DNA of 14,542 bases from Gammaproteobacteria bacterium (GCA_027297825.1 JAPUHH010000183.1:1-14542), one strand, 5' to 3'. Positions 1 through 6,258 are shown, counted from the first letter of the stretch. Notes: generated by a model from the letters alone, not told the origin. Numbers and translations are program-made.

Positions 1-117
1 CCTTAAAACGCGACACATTTGTTCTTCTTTCAATAAGCGGCGGTGTTGTAAGGCGCATCTGTTAACATTTGGCATAATAAAAAGACGCATTCGTTTTGTA
101 TAAATTTTCTATTTCGC

Positions 118-125
118 AGACGTCT
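118..125. promoter_or_regulatory. Candidate MetJ met box upstream of metY
   Basis: The 8-base palindrome AGACGTCT at 118-125 is identical to the known met box consensus bound by the methionine repressor MetJ with S-adenosylmethionine. It lies 41 bases upstream of the metY start, just downstream of a -10-like TATAAA at 99-104, so a bound repressor would block transcription. A second, imperfect match (AGACGCAT, 83-90) is not in the 8-base register. MetJ normally needs two or more adjacent boxes and the flanking octamers here match poorly, so the call is tentative. Confidence 0.4.
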
Positions 126-166
126 ACACCCAACTGAAAAATGTAAATTAATTTGAAGGAGTTTAT

Positions 167-1456
167 GTGAGTAGCGATTCTAAATATGGGTTTGCAACAA
201 GGGCCATTCATGCGGGCGCCGCACCAGATCCAACCACAGGTGCTCGTGGAACGCCTATTCATCAAACTACGGCATATGTATTTAAAGATGCGGATCATGC
301 CGCAGCGCTTTTTGGATTAGAAGAAGCAGGCTTTATATATTCCCGACTTACCAATCCAACGGTTAGTGTATTTCAAGACCGTGTTGCAAGTTTAGAAGGT
401 GGTGTTGGCGCGACCTGTACGGCATCGGGCCATTCGGCACAATTACTGGCTTTATTTGCATTGATGAATAGTGGCGATGAGTTTGTTGCTTCTAATAAAC
501 TTTATGGTGGTTCCATTACTCAATTCGGTCACAGCTTTAAAAAGTTTGGCTGGCAAGTGCATTTTGTAGACCCAGTTAATCCGGAAAATTTTCGCAAAGC
601 AATTACCCCTAAAACTAAAGCCGTATTTACGGAAAGTCTCGCTAATCCAGGTGGTGTGATTTGTGATATCGAAGCGATTGCATCGATTGCACACGCAGCA
701 GGGATTCCATGTATTGTCGATAATACTCTGCCTTCCCCCGCGCTTTGTCGACCGTTTGAATATGGCGCGGATATCGTCGTGCATTCCACCACTAAGTTCA
801 TTTCTGGCCATGGCAATGCCATGGGTGGTGCGGTTGTGGATAGTGGAAATTTTGATTGGTCGCAAAATGATAAATTTCCTGATTTAGTGGAAAACTGCGG
901 TGCCTACCATGGATTAAATTTTTACGAAACATTTGGCAAAATGGCTTACACTATGTTTTGTCATGCGGTTGGTTTACGTGATCTTGGCCCAAGTATGTCA
1001 CCGATGAATGCCTATCTATCTTTAACCGGCGCAGAAACTTTGCCATTACGCATGCAAAAACATGCAGATAATGCTCTTGAAGTGGCTAAGTGGTTGCAGG
1101 GCCATGCACAGGTTAGCTGGGTTTCCTATGCTGGATTACCCGACAATGAGTTTTATTCTTTAGCTCAAAAATACTGCCCGAAAGGAGCCGGTTCGGTATT
1201 TACTTTTGGTGTTAAGGGCGGTTATGAAATGGGCTTAGGTGTAGTGAGTCAATGTAAATTACTCTCGCATCTGGCCAATATTGGCGACACCAGATCGCTA
1301 ATTATTCATCCAGCTTCTACAACACATAGACAATTAACTGAAGAGCAGCAAATTTCTGCAGGCGCAGGCCCCGATGTTGTGCGGCTTTCAATCGGCATCG
1401 AAGATGCCGCAGATGTTATTGCGGACCTTGATCAAGCATTAGTAGCTTCGACTTAA
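167..1456 (+). CDS. metY: O-acetylhomoserine sulfhydrylase (O-acetylhomoserine aminocarboxypropyltransferase)
   Basis: This is a PLP-dependent enzyme of the Cys/Met metabolism (trans-sulfuration) family. It would make homocysteine from O-acetylhomoserine and sulfide in the cytoplasm, the direct-sulfhydrylation route to methionine. The 429 residues match the usual MetY length (about 430) rather than the shorter cystathionine gamma-synthases (about 380-400). Visible motifs are TRAIHAG near the N-terminus, YSRLTNPT (58-65, phosphate-contacting Tyr/Arg), VDNT with Asp185 (pyridine-nitrogen contact), and HSTTKFISGHG with Lys210 as the Schiff-base lysine. The C-terminal HPASTTH and VRLSIGIED segments are also typical. 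The start is GTG at 167, chosen because GAAGGAG at 155-161 sits 5 bases upstream; the overlapping ATG at 165 meets a stop at once. A met box lies upstream and an intrinsic terminator downstream, so it looks monocistronic. A specificity for another homoserine ester or thiol cannot be excluded. Confidence 0.9.
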   Translation: MSSDSKYGFATRAIHAGAAPDPTTGARGTPIHQTTAYVFKDADHAAALFGLEEAGFIYSRLTNPTVSVFQDRVASLEGGVGATCTASGHSAQLLALFALMNSGDEFVASNKLYGGSITQFGHSFKKFGWQVHFVDPVNPENFRKAITPKTKAVFTESLANPGGVICDIEAIASIAHAAGIPCIVDNTLPSPALCRPFEYGADIVVHSTTKFISGHGNAMGGAVVDSGNFDWSQNDKFPDLVENCGAYHGLNFYETFGKMAYTMFCHAVGLRDLGPSMSPMNAYLSLTGAETLPLRMQKHADNALEVAKWLQGHAQVSWVSYAGLPDNEFYSLAQKYCPKGAGSVFTFGVKGGYEMGLGVVSQCKLLSHLANIGDTRSLIIHPASTTHRQLTEEQQISAGAGPDVVRLSIGIEDAADVIADLDQALVAST

Positions 1457-1474
1457 GTATTTAAAAAATTTAGA

Positions 1475-1504
1475 GTAGCCCACGATGGTGGGCTGCCATT
1501 TTTT
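1475..1504 (+). terminator. Intrinsic terminator after metY
   Basis: GTAGCCCAC (1475-1483) pairs with GTGGGCTGC (1488-1496) around a 4-base loop, a 9-bp stem with one G-U pair. A run of six T follows at 1499-1504. It lies 18 bases past the metY stop and is a textbook Rho-independent terminator. Confidence 0.88.
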
Positions 1505-1854
1505 AATTAGCCTGCCTTTATACTTGGCATCAATTTTTATAGCACGATTCAGTTGTGGTAAGAGTTCGCCATTCCTATAGATAATACAAAACAGATCTTC
1601 ATCTGTGTTTGTTGCTTAGTGCGCTCACTTTTTAAAAAATTACGTTTATACCGAACCAAGATGAGCTGTGTAGTTTTCAAGACAAATGGAAACAAGCGCT
1701 TGCTTGTGGCTTGTATAGTCTTTGCTATAGACATTCTCAACTTTGCTGTTGTTGGAGCAGTAATGTCGAACGATTTAGACGCTGACAAAACTTATGTATA
1801 GGTAATTTTGTCTAAAGTGTTTCCACATAAATAATTTATTAATGAGGTATAGGT
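1505..1854. other. Gene-free stretch upstream of the tlpA cassette
   Basis: These 350 bases hold no gene I can support. The longest + frame (GTG at 1619 to 1801, 60 codons) has one hydrophobic stretch but no ribosome binding site. Three short perfect inverted repeats are present: ACAGAT/ATCTGT (1591-1606), ACAAGC/GCTTGT (1692-1707) and TATAG/CTATA (1714-1729). The cassette promoter should be here. CTGACA at 1782-1787 resembles a -35 box, but no convincing -10 follows at the right distance. The region may be a structured leader or simply spacer. Confidence 0.4.
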
Positions 1855-2355
1855 ATGAATACGTGTCTTCTGAGTAAATTAATGTTGGCGGCGATTCTTA
1901 CATTGCCATTTAGCGTTTCTGCAATTTCAGTTGGTGACACCGCGCCATCATTTAAAGCACGAACCATAGACGGCAAAAAAAGTGTTGCCTTGGAAGATTA
2001 TCGCGGCAAAGTTGTGTTGTTGGATTTTTGGGCCTCTTGGTGCCCGCCATGTCTTAAGTCGCTGCCTTTGTATGATGATCTGCGCAGAGAGCTTGGAACA
2101 ACTGATTTTGAAATTGTAGCGATCAATGTTGACGAGAATACTGATGACGCTAGAAAGTTTCTGCAAAAGCATCCGGTGAGTTATCCCATTGCTAAAGACC
2201 CTAAAGGTGTATTGCCGGGGGTATTTGGTGTGAAAGCGATGCCCACTTCATATTTAATTGATAAAAATGGTGTAGTTCAGCACGTACATGCTGCATTTAA
2301 AGATGGTGATGTAGCAAAAATTAAAGCAGAAATAGAAAAATTAATTGCACAATAG
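1855..2355 (+). CDS. TlpA/ResA-like periplasmic thioredoxin-fold protein
   Basis: The 166-residue protein has a Sec signal peptide (hydrophobic residues about 8-20, likely cleavage after SVSA at 23) followed by a TlpA/AhpC-TSA-type thioredoxin fold. The redox motif WCPPC is at 62-66 in the context DFWASWCPPC, and the cis-proline is Pro130 in AMPTSYLID. WCPPC is typical of reducing periplasmic thioredoxins such as TlpA, ResA and CcmG, which act in cytochrome or metal-site maturation. The start ATG has GAGG at 1844-1847, 7 bases upstream. It is the first gene of a run with a DUF4266 lipoprotein, a DUF3570 barrel and an ApbE protein; its stop is one base from the next ATG. From context I infer that it keeps thiols of a cassette partner reduced, the Cys-tailed DUF4266 lipoprotein being the obvious candidate. 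That partnership is not shown by the sequence. Confidence 0.88.
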   Translation: MNTCLLSKLMLAAILTLPFSVSAISVGDTAPSFKARTIDGKKSVALEDYRGKVVLLDFWASWCPPCLKSLPLYDDLRRELGTTDFEIVAINVDENTDDARKFLQKHPVSYPIAKDPKGVLPGVFGVKAMPTSYLIDKNGVVQHVHAAFKDGDVAKIKAEIEKLIAQ

Positions 2356-2356
2356 A

Positions 2357-2590
2357 ATGAGCACAAAAGCTATGAAAAAAATAGGCATGGTTGTGTTGCT
2401 TATTGCCGGTAATTATTTACTTGGAGCCTGTAGTTCCGTAAATCCTTGGGAGCGAGGCATTCTTGCTAAACCTGAAATGGCTTGGACACCTGATTCTTTG
2501 CGATGGCAATTACAAGAACATATCTACTTCAGTAAAGAGGGTTCTTCAGGTGGCTATGGGGCCGGCGGAGGCGGGTGTGGGTGTAACTAG
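2357..2590 (+). CDS. DUF4266-type small lipoprotein with Gly-rich CGCN tail
   Basis: A 77-residue protein, or 72 if translation starts at the in-frame ATG at 2372; neither start has a clear ribosome binding site. The first ATG lies one base past the tlpA stop, which favours coupled translation. It has a lipoprotein signal peptide with lipobox L-L-G-A-C (lipidated Cys25 counting from 2357), then a mature chain of about 53 residues: an N-PWERGILAKPEM segment, a helix-like middle around HIYFSKEG, and a tail of glycines ending in CGCN (Cys74, Cys76). This matches my memory of the DUF4266 family, which occurs beside DUF3570 proteins. No function is established to my knowledge. Two tail cysteines separated by glycine could bind a metal, form a disulfide or be modified; the neighbouring thioredoxin fits any of these. 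The residue after the lipidated Cys is Ser, consistent with outer-membrane sorting. Confidence 0.8.
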   Translation: MSTKAMKKIGMVVLLIAGNYLLGACSSVNPWERGILAKPEMAWTPDSLRWQLQEHIYFSKEGSSGGYGAGGGGCGCN

Positions 2591-2632
2591 ATTTTACTCG
2601 TATGTATAAATAAATAGTTACTGAGAGAATAA

Positions 2633-3841
2633 ATGGGATTAAAAAGAAGCGGTCTAAGCCCTGCATTGGCTGCGTTAACGACAGCGGCTATGACTTTGCC
2701 TGGTATAAGCACCATAGTTAAGGCCGGGGCGGTCGCTAATGAACCGAAGCTCTCTCTTCAATACACTCGTTATGATGAAGATAGCATTCCGAGTGGCGAC
2801 GCAGCTCCAGAGGCTGGGGATCGAGATCGTTATGAAATCGATGTAGCGCAAATTGAATTCTTATATCCAATTAATGGTCAATGGCAACTCACGGGCGGGT
2901 TTGTTTATGACGATATGAGTGGTTCATCGCCTTGGTTTGTGCGGCCCACCAATGCAGATGGCACAGGCGATCCACTGGTTGTAATGAGTGGCGCGACCAT
3001 TGATGACACTCGTTATGATTTTAGTCTTAAGGCTGATTACTTTGGCGAAAAATTTACCATCTCGCCCAGTATTGGCTACTCCACTGAAAAAGATTATAAA
3101 GCAGTCAGCGGTGGAGTCGAAGTTGAATATGAGTCCCCAAATAAGGCAACCTCAGTTAGAGGGGGCGTAGCGGTTTCATTTGATGAAATTGATCCGACAC
3201 AATTAGCCGGTGTAACACGGGTTAATAACGAAGACAAAGATAACTTTTCCATTTTTGGTGGCTTGACCCAAGTCATTAATAAATACACCGTAATTCAAAC
3301 TACCTTAGGTGTCTCGCATTTTGATGGATTTTTATCTGATCCATACAAACAAGTGTGGGTCGCAGGCAGCATCTTGCCGGATAGTCGTCCAGGTGATCGC
3401 ACCCAATATACTTGGGCGACTAGATTGCGTAGATATTCAGAATTATTGGGTTCCGCCCTGCATGTGGACTATCGGTTTTACTATGATGATTGGGATGTGC
3501 GCTCGCATACTTTAGACTTAGGGCTGCATAAAGTTACTGAAAGTGGTTGGGCGCTTGATACTTCTATTCGTTACTACAGCCAAACCCAGGCTGATTTCTA
3601 TGAACCATTTTACCGTCAGGCGCGTGCAGACGGTGAATATTCAAGCGACTATCGACTATCGCCCTATGGTTCTTTTGTATTTAGATTGGGCTTGTCAGAG
3701 AGCATTGGTGAATGGACTGTGAAAGTTGCAGCAGAGCGTTATATCAGTGATAAGTCTTATTCAGTTCAAAGTGTGGATGTTGAAAATCCAGCCTTACTTG
3801 ACTATACCGCGGTTACGTTTGGCGCTGATTACAGTTTTTAA
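2633..3841 (+). CDS. DUF3570 family outer-membrane beta-barrel protein
   Basis: The 402-residue protein starts at ATG with GAGAG at 2623-2627, 5 bases upstream. A signal peptide (residues 1 to about 33, ending near VKAGA) precedes alternating aromatic/polar strands such as RYDFSLKADYF, LHVDYRFYYDDWDVRSHTL and WALDTSIRYYSQTQ. The chain ends GADYSF, with the C-terminal Phe typical of BAM-assembled outer-membrane barrels. Length, the N-terminal YTRYDED segment and the neighbours fit DUF3570. Two motifs resemble ApbE flavinylation sites: DDMSGSS (93-99) and VMSGAT (117-122). No transported substrate or activity is known to me. It sits 42 bases after the DUF4266 gene and 60 before apbE, clearly one transcription unit. 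I infer that it forms the outer-membrane part of the cassette and may bind or carry the DUF4266 product or a flavin. The barrel fold is well supported; the function is open. Confidence 0.85.
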   Translation: MGLKRSGLSPALAALTTAAMTLPGISTIVKAGAVANEPKLSLQYTRYDEDSIPSGDAAPEAGDRDRYEIDVAQIEFLYPINGQWQLTGGFVYDDMSGSSPWFVRPTNADGTGDPLVVMSGATIDDTRYDFSLKADYFGEKFTISPSIGYSTEKDYKAVSGGVEVEYESPNKATSVRGGVAVSFDEIDPTQLAGVTRVNNEDKDNFSIFGGLTQVINKYTVIQTTLGVSHFDGFLSDPYKQVWVAGSILPDSRPGDRTQYTWATRLRRYSELLGSALHVDYRFYYDDWDVRSHTLDLGLHKVTESGWALDTSIRYYSQTQADFYEPFYRQARADGEYSSDYRLSPYGSFVFRLGLSESIGEWTVKVAAERYISDKSYSVQSVDVENPALLDYTAVTFGADYSF

Positions 3842-3843
3842 TG

Positions 3844-3894
3844 ATCCTGTTTAGAATAAAAATTTAGTACACTTTGTTTTTGTTTATGCAGGAT
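3844..3894 (+). promoter_or_regulatory. Inverted repeat covering the apbE ribosome binding site
   Basis: ATCCTG (3844-3849), immediately after the DUF3570 stop, is the exact reverse complement of CAGGAT (3889-3894). The latter contains the AGGA that serves as Shine-Dalgarno for the TTG start at 3902. G-U pairs could add one base pair at each end. Ribosomes terminating at 3841 would cover the left arm and free the site, so it may couple apbE translation to that of the barrel gene. The loop is long (39 bases), so pairing is uncertain. Confidence 0.35.
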
Positions 3895-3901
3895 TTCCTG
3901 T

Positions 3902-4816
3902 TTGGAACTCTTTTCTTTCTCGTTCAAGGCAATGGGCTCACCCTGTGAGTTACGCCTCTATGCAAATCGCGAACAAAACGCACAGCAAGTCGCAAATGAG
4001 GCCATTGCTGAAATCAATCGTTTAGAAAAAAAATATTCACGCTACCGCGATGATAGTGTGACTACGGCAATAAATGTAAGCGCTGGTAAAAAACCAGGCC
4101 TTGAAGTTGATAATGAAACTGCGCGGCTACTGGACTATGCCCAAGTAGGCTATGAACAAAGTGATGGTTTATTTGATATTACTTCGGGTATTCTGCGCAA
4201 AGTTTGGGACTTTCGATCTAGCCGCATACCCACACAATTTGAAATCGAAGCGGTGTTGCCGTTGATTGGTTGGTGTCATGTCGAATGGGTTGCGCCGTAT
4301 TTGCACTTACCATTTGTAGGCATGGAGATAGATTTTGGCGGTTATGTGAAAGAATATGCTGCCGACGTGGCCGCAAATATTTGCTCTCAAGCAGGAATTG
4401 CAGGTGGTATGGTAAATTTGGGTGGGGATATTTGCATAATTGGTCCACATCCAGATGGTAATGGATGGAAGGTGGGTATACGTCATCCGCGTAATCCTAA
4501 CCTACCCATGTCATATGTATTGTTATCGAGTGGTGGTTTGGCGAGCAGCGGTGACTATGAGCGTTTTATGCTTGTTGACGGTGTACGTTATGCGCATATT
4601 CTAAATCCTAAAACAGGCTGGCCAGTTAAGAGCCTTGCCAGTGCTAGCGTGTATGCAGAACAATGTGTTGTTGCAGGAACATCGTCAACTATCGCGATGC
4701 TAAAAGGTGAGGACAAGGGTGTGCAATGGCTAGAAGACCTAGGGCTGCCCTATATCTGTATGAACCAAGAGCAAGAAATATATGGCACCTTAAAGCGAGT
4801 GGAAGGTTTGGAATGA
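3902..4816 (+). CDS. apbE: ApbE-family FAD:protein FMN transferase, no signal peptide
   Basis: ApbE enzymes transfer FMN from FAD to a Thr or Ser of a target protein, with Mg2+. The 304 residues show the family blocks in order: FKAMGSPCELRLY (8-20), FDITSG (91-96), IDFGGYVKEYAAD (143-155), VNLGGDI (171-177), SSGDYERF (215-222), HILNPKTGWPV (232-242) and TSSTIAMLKG (260-269). The start is TTG at 3902, with AGGA 8 bases upstream. In-frame stops at 3842 and 3857 and no better start codon in between leave no room for a signal peptide, unlike the usual lipoprotein or periplasmic ApbE. In the C-terminal block, Gly259 stands where most family members have the metal-binding Asp (my alignment by eye). 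It is last in the tlpA-DUF4266-DUF3570 unit. The likely target is a cassette product, since no FMN-binding-domain protein is encoded here. The family is certain; the acceptor is unknown. Confidence 0.9.
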   Translation: MELFSFSFKAMGSPCELRLYANREQNAQQVANEAIAEINRLEKKYSRYRDDSVTTAINVSAGKKPGLEVDNETARLLDYAQVGYEQSDGLFDITSGILRKVWDFRSSRIPTQFEIEAVLPLIGWCHVEWVAPYLHLPFVGMEIDFGGYVKEYAADVAANICSQAGIAGGMVNLGGDICIIGPHPDGNGWKVGIRHPRNPNLPMSYVLLSSGGLASSGDYERFMLVDGVRYAHILNPKTGWPVKSLASASVYAEQCVVAGTSSTIAMLKGEDKGVQWLEDLGLPYICMNQEQEIYGTLKRVEGLE

Positions 4817-4883
4817 TTTTATGCATAAATGGTTTGTATGCGTGCGGCACTACAAACATGTATGCCAGCAATGCCACATGAAG

Positions 4884-4899
4884 TGTGATTCTTATCACA
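4884..4899. promoter_or_regulatory. Perfect CRP-type binding site
   Basis: TGTGA (4884-4888), six bases, then TCACA (4895-4899) is a perfect match to the CRP half-site pair. The inner bases extend the palindrome to TGTGAT-TCTT-ATCACA. It lies between two convergent genes, so it serves neither annotated neighbour as a normal promoter site. A -10-like TATCAT at 4923-4928 would place the start near 4934, putting the site centre near -42, the class II position. As RNA, the 6-bp palindrome followed by TTTT could instead be a weak apbE terminator. Confidence 0.5.
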
Positions 4900-4933
4900 T
4901 TTTAAAATATAAACCTTAAAAATATCATATAAC

Positions 4934-5060
4934 TACAATTAGTTATTAATGTTTCTCTACCACTAATGTTGAAAAAGGGTTATGATTCGATCGCCACATT
5001 GTTCCAACTCCAGTGGCAACTATGAAGGCCTTGTGGATGGATCCATGGGGCTTTCTTAAT
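4934..5060 (+). ncRNA. Candidate CRP-controlled small RNA
   Basis: The interval starts at the predicted transcription start downstream of the CRP-type site and the TATCAT box, and ends after a long hairpin. Inside are a small stem GCCAC/GTGGC (4993-4997 with 5013-5017) and the terminator-like hairpin at 5024-5055. No gene longer than 25 codons is present. I do not recognise it as a known RNA family. The ends are inferred from position only. Confidence 0.35.
5024..5055 (+). terminator. Long hairpin between convergent genes, probable terminator
   Basis: GAAGGCCTTGTGGAT pairs with ATCCATGGGGCTTTC, a stem of about 14-15 bp with several G-U pairs and a tiny loop over the GGATCC core. Its 3' arm runs into TTTCTTAATT, a modest U-rich tail on the + strand; on the - strand the following bases are not U-rich. 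It could end apbE transcripts, the candidate small RNA, or both. Confidence 0.5.
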
Positions 5061-5072
5061 TACCCTTTTATT

Positions 5073-6218
5073 TTAAATCTTTAAAAATTCTTCAATCTCT
5101 AGTGAGTTTTGTTCCGCATCTTGTTCACCAAGCTCAATCAAGCGCCTTAGGTAATCATGTTGAAACATTAATAGAGAAAGTGAGTCTGGACTTTTCGTAT
5201 CACGGGTTCCAAATCCGCGAGTAAAATATCTAAACGGTAGCGGCAAGCGTATTTCATATTGGCTCGCAAGTTTGCCAAGATCTTCACTCGGTCGAAGAAT
5301 TAACAATTGAATTTGTTTAAATTGTTTGCGTGATTCCTCGCTAATCTCTTCATATAGTTCATTAATGCGACTCATATTAGCGGCATCATAATCCAGTAGA
5401 TCTAAAAATATTGAATCTAACAGGATACCGATGATTTGTGCGGCAGGCACATACTCTTTAATAACGGATTCATCCGGCGTGATTTGTCCGCCACGATAGC
5501 GGGTTGATATTGCGATGATGCGTTTTGCGCCTAAATGCATCGCCGGTGATAATGGTGCAATAGAACGTATTCCACCATCACCATGCCAGCTATCATTTAG
5601 TTTTACCGCTGGAAATACCAGTGGCAACGCTGCAGACGCCATAACATGGTCAACAGTAATATTCGCATTCACGCTGCGTCTGCGTGGCCGTTCCCAATGT
5701 TCTTCGGTCTTTCCCTGCACCCAAGTAATCGATTTGCCGGTGCCATAATTGGTGCTAGTTATACCTAAAACACGCAAATGGCCGCGGTCAATATTTTCTT
5801 GAATGCCTGGGATAGTCTCGGTCGCTTTTGTAGCTAACTTTTTTACTAAGAATTTCCGTAACGGGTCGCTATCTAATAATCCACGTGTGCGTGGGCCTAT
5901 GTGGCTACCGCCAAGAATAAAACTTAAGCCCCAGCGGAAAAAGTTAATAAAGAAATAACTACTATCTGTACGAAAAACTTTATCCGTAGTTAATTCCAAC
6001 CACAAATTGGTAAGCTGCTCAACTGATTCACTAAAAGAGCCTTGGTATGCAGCAAGATGTGCGGCATTGACGGCACCGGCAGATACGCCGGTGATGATGG
6101 GTGGACGTAAGCCGTCAAATTTTTTACACATGTAGCGTAAAACACCAACCTGATATGCAGCACGTGCACCGCCGCCTGTCATCGCTAAACCAAGGTCGGC
6201 ATTAATTGGGTTAGACAT
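5073..6218 (-). CDS. Patatin-like phospholipase family protein
   Basis: The 381-residue protein has the patatin Ser-Asp dyad architecture. The glycine-rich oxyanion loop TGGGARAAYQVGVL is at 14-27, the nucleophile Ser46 is in GVSAG (44-48), and the catalytic Asp214 is in GDGG (213-216). Such enzymes hydrolyse acyl esters of phospholipids or related lipids. There is no signal peptide or membrane segment, so it should be cytoplasmic or peripheral. The C-terminal 130 residues after the core are charged and probably helical, including QHDYLRRLIELGEQDAEQ. The start ATG is supported by the oxyanion loop lying close to the N-terminus; no clear ribosome binding site is visible. It stands alone, convergent with the apbE unit and divergent from aceE. 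A direct repeat of TCTAGTGG lies 13-40 bases upstream. Substrate and physiological role are unknown. Confidence 0.88.
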   Translation of the reverse strand: MSNPINADLGLAMTGGGARAAYQVGVLRYMCKKFDGLRPPIITGVSAGAVNAAHLAAYQGSFSESVEQLTNLWLELTTDKVFRTDSSYFFINFFRWGLSFILGGSHIGPRTRGLLDSDPLRKFLVKKLATKATETIPGIQENIDRGHLRVLGITSTNYGTGKSITWVQGKTEEHWERPRRRSVNANITVDHVMASAALPLVFPAVKLNDSWHGDGGIRSIAPLSPAMHLGAKRIIAISTRYRGGQITPDESVIKEYVPAAQIIGILLDSIFLDLLDYDAANMSRINELYEEISEESRKQFKQIQLLILRPSEDLGKLASQYEIRLPLPFRYFTRGFGTRDTKSPDSLSLLMFQHDYLRRLIELGEQDAEQNSLEIEEFLKI

Positions 6219-6230
6219 ATTGTTTGCAGT

Positions 6231-6258
6231 TCTAGTGGTTGTTTTGTGGCTCTAGTGG
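6231..6258. repeat. Direct repeat TCTAGTGG with 20-base spacing upstream of the patatin gene
   Basis: TCTAGTGG occurs at 6231-6238 and again at 6251-6258, exactly 20 bases apart (about two helical turns), 13-40 bases upstream of the patatin-like gene on the - strand. The spacing would suit a protein binding one face of the DNA. The same octamer occurs at 12593-12600, touching the start codon of the UspA-like gene. No known operator is recognised. Confidence 0.3.

Noticed and set aside
3..65. Possible C-terminal end of an upstream gene (frame ending ISGGVVRRIC)
   Set aside because: Only about 20 codons visible with no recognisable motif; a frame of that length is expected by chance.
452..865. 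137-codon frame on the - strand inside metY
   Set aside because: Fully inside a convincing enzyme gene, with Cys/Thr/Ile-rich composition typical of antisense reading; no own start signal.
1619..1801. 60-codon + frame with a hydrophobic stretch (LLVACIVFAIDILNFAVVG)
   Set aside because: GTG start without a ribosome binding site, no recognisable family, and the opposite strand is equally open; not enough to call a gene.
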